A stretch of 17,371 bases of DNA, taken from positions 1 to 17,371 of the forward strand of contig CAMOKL010000026.1 in the NCBI GenBank assembly GCA_946617655.1. Reading direction: 5' to 3'. Shown piece after piece: positions 13,549 through 17,371 of this stretch. The DNA comes from Anaeroplasma sp902783745 (GTDB lineage: Bacteria > Bacillota_I > Bacilli_A > Acholeplasmatales > Anaeroplasmataceae). The notes under the pieces were generated by a model. That model was not told the origin of the DNA, made no database searches, and saw only the letters and a program-made list of their open reading frames with translations. A program made the translations under genes and the position numbers. Positions within the stretch are counted from its first letter, which is position 1. Each line of letters begins with the position of its first letter.

Positions 13549-15902
13549 TGATAAAGAAAATGATTTTACCATTATTAAAAAAATACATTGGTATTTTTAT
13601 ATCTATGATATTAGTATCTATTCTTTCTATATCATTATTATCAGGTGAAGCATCAGCTATATATAATTTAAATGAATCTTATAAGACTTATAAAACTGAT
13701 TATAAATCAATGGATATAATGATATCTACTGATACATTTAAAAGAGATGATATTGATATATCTATAGTAGATGGTGTTAATGAATACATATATAGATATA
13801 CTTTAGATTTATATTTTGGTTATAACAATAATGGTAATGAAAGAATAATATATTCTAGAATATATACATATAATGATAATGATCCATTAATTAAAAGATA
13901 TAGCTATTCTTATGGTTCATTTAATAAATATTATTTAAATATATCTCTTGCAAAGGCATTTGCTGATTTAAATAATTTAAAAATAAATGATCATATTAAT
14001 TTTTATATTAATGATTTAAAAATTCCTGCAAATATATATGAGATTGTTGATGCACCTGAAACATTATTCGTAACATCGTATAAATATATATGGCAGGATA
14101 ATAAAGACTTTGGTTATATTTATATAAATAATGCTGAACTTAGAAGAGTTGCTGATTTATATAAGGATGATATTAATTTAGATGAAATATCAGATATTTT
14201 TAATGCTAATCAAATATTATTAAGTGTTAAAGATCAATATAATATTGATGATGTTAAATCTAATTTAGAAGAATATTTAGAATCAAATGGAATTACAATT
14301 AATGATTCTATTAAAGAATCTGATTCACCATATGATATATATATTCATACTTGTGTTGATCAAATAAAGACTGCCGCAATATTTTTACCTGTATTTTTCT
14401 TTTTAGTTACTTTAGTTATTATATTATTATTTATGAATCAAATAATTAAATCTATGACTAAAGAGATTGCAATAATGATATCTATTGGTGTTAAAAGAAT
14501 AGAAATATATGGCTTATTTTCTTTATTTATATTAATAAACACAATTATTTCATCTATTATTGGTAATATTATTGCAGTATTTATTACAAGATATACAACA
14601 AAAATATTTATTGATGTATATTCATTCCCAACAGTGGCAAGAGGATTAAATATTAATTTTATATTGTTATCTATAATATCTATTATTGTTATTGGTCAGA
14701 TTGCATGTTTTATATCTTGTCATAAGATATTAAATATGAATGTTACAAAAGCAATAAACAATAGTAGATTAATTAATAATAAGGAATCTAAAATATCAAG
14801 AATATTAACTAAGAATAGAAGTATTAGCTTTACTTTAGCAATTAATTCTATTTTTAAAAACAAGAAAAGATTCTTTGTTTCTATGTTTTCTACTTTCGCA
14901 ACAATATCTATTGTATTATCTGCGTTACAACTTAATAATGCAATAAGTAACTTACTTTCTCATACAATTGATTTAAGACTATCTTATGATTGTCAAATAT
15001 ATTCTAATGAAATATATGAACAAAGCTTTATAGATGATATATCGAATAAAGATTTTATAGAAGATATTGAGGTTTGTTATTTTACATATGCTAAAGTAAA
15101 AGCAAATGATAAAGAATATTATTTAAAGACTCTAGCAGTAGATTTAGATAGTAATTTAGTATTTATTCCTAATAATGATAATAAAAGAACAAATGTATTA
15201 GATAAAGGTATTATATTATCATTTAGTGATGCGAAAAGCTTAGGTGTTAGTAAGGGTGATAATGTATTAATTAATAATAAAGTGGTTAAGGTTATAGATA
15301 TATCAAGACAGTATTATAATATGACAGAATATATGTCTAAAGCCCAAATGGATGAATTAGGTATTGAATATAAGTCTAGTCTTATTCTTAATATTAATAG
15401 TGAAGATAAGCTACTTAATTATTTAGCACATACTAATAATAATTCACTTGCGGTATTGTCTTCATCATTAAGAACTGATTTATCTTCTCGTTTTTCATCA
15501 ATTAATTCTATTGTAATAGTATTAATTATATTCTCTTTATTAATTGGATTATCTATATTAACTATTATGTCAATAAATCAATTAAGTGATGATAAAAAGA
15601 ATATATCTATAATGAGAGTAGTTGGATTTAGAATAAGAGATATATCTAAATATTTCTTAATACAAGAATTGTTATATATAGCAATAGCAACTATATTTGC
15701 AGTACCATCTACATTATTATTAACAAAAATATTATTAGGACATATTTCAACATATAGACAAATATATCCATTTATAATAGATATTAAAATAATATTATTA
15801 TCTATTTTATTCTCAGTAATTATAATATTTATTTCTCATATAATATCTATGCTTAAAATAAATAAATGGAATTTGTCATTAAATACTAGATCAAGAGATT
15901 AA
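13548..15902 (+). CDS. FtsX-like ABC permease (two FtsX domains)
   Basis: 784 residues from ATG 13548. GATGAGGT is about 9 bases upstream, and the TTG two codons earlier is rejected. A first membrane helix at about 10-30 (IGIFISMILVSILSISLLS) is followed by an external domain of about 250 residues. Three helices at about 285-400 (IFLPVFFFLVTLVIILLF and so on) form the first FtsX domain. A second external part lies between about 455 and 650, and the second FtsX domain closes the protein (IVIVLIIFSLLIGLSILTIM, QELLYIAIATIFAVPSTLLL). This 4+4 topology is the pattern of MacB-like or BceB-like permeases. It pairs with the ATPase directly upstream. A terminator-like hairpin follows 60 bp after the stop. 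Confidence 0.93.
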   Translation: MIKKMILPLLKKYIGIFISMILVSILSISLLSGEASAIYNLNESYKTYKTDYKSMDIMISTDTFKRDDIDISIVDGVNEYIYRYTLDLYFGYNNNGNERIIYSRIYTYNDNDPLIKRYSYSYGSFNKYYLNISLAKAFADLNNLKINDHINFYINDLKIPANIYEIVDAPETLFVTSYKYIWQDNKDFGYIYINNAELRRVADLYKDDINLDEISDIFNANQILLSVKDQYNIDDVKSNLEEYLESNGITINDSIKESDSPYDIYIHTCVDQIKTAAIFLPVFFFLVTLVIILLFMNQIIKSMTKEIAIMISIGVKRIEIYGLFSLFILINTIISSIIGNIIAVFITRYTTKIFIDVYSFPTVARGLNINFILLSIISIIVIGQIACFISCHKILNMNVTKAINNSRLINNKESKISRILTKNRSISFTLAINSIFKNKKRFFVSMFSTFATISIVLSALQLNNAISNLLSHTIDLRLSYDCQIYSNEIYEQSFIDDISNKDFIEDIEVCYFTYAKVKANDKEYYLKTLAVDLDSNLVFIPNNDNKRTNVLDKGIILSFSDAKSLGVSKGDNVLINNKVVKVIDISRQYYNMTEYMSKAQMDELGIEYKSSLILNINSEDKLLNYLAHTNNNSLAVLSSSLRTDLSSRFSSINSIVIVLIIFSLLIGLSILTIMSINQLSDDKKNISIMRVVGFRIRDISKYFLIQELLYIAIATIFAVPSTLLLTKILLGHISTYRQIYPFIIDIKIILLSILFSVIIIFISHIISMLKINKWNLSLNTRSRD

Positions 15903-15960
15903 AATATATTAATTTGTGTTTCCCAAAAATTAAATATGCCCCTTAAAAATGTAAAAAAAT

Positions 15961-15988
15961 AAATCCAGATTTTAGTCTGGATTTTAGT
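15961..15988 (+). terminator. Probable terminator after the FtsX permease
   Basis: AAATCCAGA at 15961-15969 pairs with TCTGGATTT at 15976-15984. The T-run is short (TTTT), with an A-rich arm upstream. Confidence 0.65.
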
Positions 15989-15998
15989 GCTTATATAG

Positions 15999-16026
15999 TG
16001 AAAAAAGGCCTCAAAAATGGTATAAT
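15999..16026 (+). promoter_or_regulatory. Promoter of a decayed gene
   Basis: TGG then TATAAT (16021-16026) is an extended -10. A weak -35, TGAAAA, lies at 15999-16004. It is followed by AAGGGGT (16052-16058), a ribosome site for the broken gene below. Confidence 0.5.
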
Positions 16027-16066
16027 ATAATTGCCAAAAAATATCATAAACAAGGGGTCTTTTTCT

Positions 16067-16214
16067 ATAAATAATTATACATTTAAATGAGAAAATACTA
16101 GAGGAATTAACAAATTTTACAATTAATAAAACACAAGTAAAAAGATTATTATTATTCTTGACATTTAAATGTCTATATAATAAAATAAGAATGCAAGAAC
16201 AAGAGAACGGATAA
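16067..16214 (+). pseudogene. Frameshifted, truncated gene start of unknown family
   Basis: Seven to nine bases after AAGGGGT, the frame ATA AAT AAT TAT ACA TTT stops at TGA 16088. Removing one A from the AAA at 16085-16087 would continue smoothly into EKILEELTNFTINKTQ, then VKRLLLFLTFKCLYNKI, ending at TAA 16212-16214. So ATA is probably a mutated ATG and the gene carries a 1-bp insertion. The start, with its own promoter and RBS, looks like the beginning of a longer gene that was cut off after about 48 codons. The helical, basic and hydrophobic residues do not identify a family. A transposase N-terminus is possible but unproven. Confidence 0.45.
16158..16186 (+). promoter_or_regulatory. Consensus promoter with palindrome over the -35
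   Basis: TTGACA at 16158-16163, a 17-nt spacer, and TAAAAT at 16181-16186. The perfect 14-bp palindrome GACATTTAAATGTC at 16160-16173 covers the -35. It lies inside the broken coding frame above, so it may be fortuitous. The downstream hairpins and terminator favour a real small transcript. Confidence 0.5.
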
Positions 16215-16300
16215 AATAGTATTTTAATTCTACCACTTTACTATTTGTATTCTCATTGTCGGATGGTAAAAAAAGCCCTGTGGTAGGGGCTTTTTTTACT
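16190..16300 (+). ncRNA. Candidate small RNA, about 110 nt
   Basis: Starting just after the promoter at 16158-16186, the sequence folds into a long hairpin: GAGAA (16203-16207) with TTCTC (16250-16254), and AAATAGTA (16214-16221) with TACTATTT (16239-16246). It ends in a very strong terminator. No ribosome site or protein frame beyond a 7-codon ATG...TAA (16191-16214) is present. Class and target are unknown. It may also be an attenuator leader whose downstream gene has decayed. Confidence 0.4.
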
Positions 16301-16303
16301 TTT
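16266..16303. terminator. Strong bidirectional terminator
   Basis: GTAAAAAAAGCCC at 16266-16278 is a perfect 13-bp complement of GGGCTTTTTTTAC at 16287-16299, with runs of A and T on either side that work in both directions. Confidence 0.92.
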
Positions 16304-16310
16304 TCTTTTA

Positions 16311-16487
16311 TATGAATTATTGGTATTCTACAATACAGTTTCTTTGATTAAAAATTATGGTTTTTCTGGAAGTGCTTGGTATAAAAATATAAATATGGAT
16401 ATTAATTTATATAATAAAATAATTTCAATAGATAACAAAACTATTAATTTGGAAAATATTGATATAATAAAATCAAAGTTTTATTAA
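16311..16487 (+). pseudogene. C-terminal remnant of an unidentified gene
   Basis: A start-less frame reads YELLVFYNTVSLIKNYG, then FSGSAWYKNINMDINLYNK, then ISIDNKTINLENIDIIKSKFY, ending at TAA 16485-16487. Composition is protein-like, with aromatic residues and regular hydrophobic spacing, and no RBS or start is found. It is probably the end of a gene whose front was deleted at the terminator just upstream. The family is not recognised. Confidence 0.35.
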
Positions 16488-16537
16488 TAATATGGGGAAA
16501 AACATGTTAAAATATATTAATTATTTAATTAGTTTTG

Positions 16538-16574
16538 TGATACAATTACTATGATTAATAAATAAAAAAGAGGT
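16538..16574 (+). promoter_or_regulatory. Promoter and RBS of luxS
   Basis: TGA before TACAAT (16541-16546) gives an extended -10. The -35 region is AT-only and weak. GAGGT near 16570-16574 is a good ribosome site for ATG 16581. No SAM riboswitch is visible in the short leader. Confidence 0.5.
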
Positions 16575-16580
16575 AAAATT

Positions 16581-17105
16581 ATGGATTTAATAGAAAGCTT
16601 TTCAATAGATCATACTAAAATCATTCCAGGTATTTTCTTAAGTAGAGTAGATAAGGTTGGAAGTGATTTTGTAACAACATATGATATTAGATTAAAAAGA
16701 CCTAATAGAGAACCTGCGATAGATGTTTTAGCAATGCATTCACTTGAGCATATTATTGCGACATACTTAAGAAATAATAGTGAATGGAAGGATGAAGTAA
16801 TATATTGGGGACCTATGGGATGCTTAACAGGTTTTTATTTAATATTAAAAGGAAACCGTAAATCTTCTTTATTATATGATTTAATTTTAAATGCATTTAA
16901 GGCAGTTAATAATTATGATACTGTCCCTGGCGCAACACCTGTTAACTGTGGTAATTATTTATTACATAATTTAGAAATGGCTAAGTATTATGCAAATGAA
17001 TTTGTATCATATTTAGAGAATAATAAGGATAATAAGGATATTTATGAATATCCTAAGAAAGAACGCTTATTAACAGCTGATGGAAAGCATTTCTATGATT
17101 CTTAA
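16581..17105 (+). CDS. luxS: S-ribosylhomocysteine lyase LuxS
   Basis: 174 residues. LuxS splits S-ribosylhomocysteine into homocysteine and DPD, the precursor of the AI-2 signal, in the cytosol as a metal-dependent homodimer. The metal ligands are visible as H53 and H57 in HSLEH and C123 in VNCGNY. The catalytic residues E56 and C81 (GPMGCLTGFY) are present, so it should be active. The protein is about 17 residues longer than the usual 155-160, with an extra charged tail after the last helix (YEYPKKERLLTADGKHFYDS). It has its own promoter and terminator. The upstream partner of the pathway (Pfs/MtnN nucleosidase) is not in the window. Confidence 0.97.
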   Translation: MDLIESFSIDHTKIIPGIFLSRVDKVGSDFVTTYDIRLKRPNREPAIDVLAMHSLEHIIATYLRNNSEWKDEVIYWGPMGCLTGFYLILKGNRKSSLLYDLILNAFKAVNNYDTVPGATPVNCGNYLLHNLEMAKYYANEFVSYLENNKDNKDIYEYPKKERLLTADGKHFYDS

Positions 17106-17113
17106 GATATAAT

Positions 17114-17140
17114 CTATGCAAATTTTTGCATAGTTTTTTT
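17114..17140 (+). terminator. Terminator of luxS
   Basis: CTATGCAAA at 17114-17122 pairs with TTTGCATAG at 17125-17133 (the innermost A-T pairs probably open as loop), followed by seven T. Confidence 0.92.
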
Positions 17141-17241
17141 ACTGTTAAAATACAAATATATATTTTGTGTTTATTAAAAATTAAATATGAACGCATAACT
17201 GAGCTATTTTTGATATTTTAATTTTAAAAATTATAGACTCT

Positions 17242-17271
17242 TTATAAAATATGTACTAGTACTTTTTATAA
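17242..17271. promoter_or_regulatory. Nested palindrome, candidate operator
   Basis: TTATAAAA (17242-17249) and TTTTATAA (17264-17271) flank the perfect 10-bp palindrome GTACTAGTAC (17253-17262). It stands 30-60 bp upstream of the promoter at 17301-17328. No gene lies in 17141-17371. Confidence 0.45.
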
Positions 17272-17300
17272 GTGAATTAAAAAATGGGGAAACACAAGTA

Positions 17301-17328
17301 TTTACTTTTGAAATATATTTGCTATAAT
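17301..17328 (+). promoter_or_regulatory. Promoter of a transcript leaving the window
   Basis: TTTACT at 17301-17306, a 16-nt spacer, TGC, then TATAAT at 17323-17328 (extended -10). The transcript would begin near 17335. Its first bases include AGTAA-GAGA-TTACT, a hairpin with a GNRA-type loop, and then a GC-richer run (GTCGGGCC) at the edge, which suggests a structured RNA or leader. Confidence 0.65.
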
Positions 17329-17371
17329 ATAAGTGAAGTAAGAGATTACTCAAATCATTAGTCGGGCCAGA

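Noticed and set aside
15903..16580. Complete insertion sequence
   Set aside because: Fragments of genes and a strong terminator are present, but no terminal inverted repeats, target duplication or transposase motif could be recognised.
16500..16580. SAM or T-box riboswitch before luxS
   Set aside because: The leader is only about 30 nt and lacks any conserved riboswitch core.

Overview
The window is very AT-rich DNA from a low-GC Gram-positive-type bacterium. TGA is used as a true stop (178, 11645) and tryptophan is TGG, so this is the standard bacterial code, not the Mycoplasma code. Shine-Dalgarno sites, sigma-A-like promoters with TGN-extended TATAAT boxes, a BspA-type leucine-rich-repeat lipoprotein, a YwaF-family membrane protein, tandem ABC exporters and luxS fit an uncultured gut member of the Bacilli (RF39, Acholeplasma or Erysipelotrichales-like). 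That placement is inference from gene content, not from a marker gene.

Layout. 1-178 is the end of a Fic-family gene, followed by a more GC-rich non-coding stretch that ends in a terminator and looks like an unidentified structured RNA. 626-3268 is a large surface lipoprotein with InlB-type beta repeats and BspA-like LRRs. 3313-5826 is an accessory patch holding gene remnants, an intact AAA ATPase with a PD-(D/E)XK-like C-terminus, and a diverged 140-210 bp direct duplication of that ATPase's promoter region. One copy carries four 23-bp tandem units and the other carries one. Between the copies lie the start of a second ATPase, the start of an AbiEi-like antitoxin gene, and a compact locus that looks like a type I toxin-antitoxin system: a 25-residue hydrophobic peptide, a shared two-way terminator and a convergent antisense promoter.

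5824-10409 is a regulated exporter module. A TetR-type repressor is divergent from an operon of two ABC ATPases and one large permease, with several palindromic half-sites between them. 10566-11645 is a membrane diguanylate cyclase on its own. 12000-15902 is a second tightly coupled cluster of a YwaF-like membrane protein, a MacB/LolD-type ATPase and an FtsX-type permease, all overlapping. 15903-16580 holds decayed gene fragments and a possible small RNA with its own promoter and a strong terminator. 16581-17105 is luxS. The window ends with a palindrome, a good promoter and the first about 35 nt of a transcript that leaves the window.

The two ABC clusters and the lipoprotein deal with the envelope and export. 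LuxS belongs to the methyl cycle and AI-2 production. The 3.3-5.8 kb patch has the character of a defence or mobile-gene hotspot. The most interesting items are the toxin-antitoxin-like locus (5413-5684), the duplicated repeat-bearing promoter (3590-3798 and 5690-5827) and the two unassigned RNA candidates (about 236-475 and 16190-16300).
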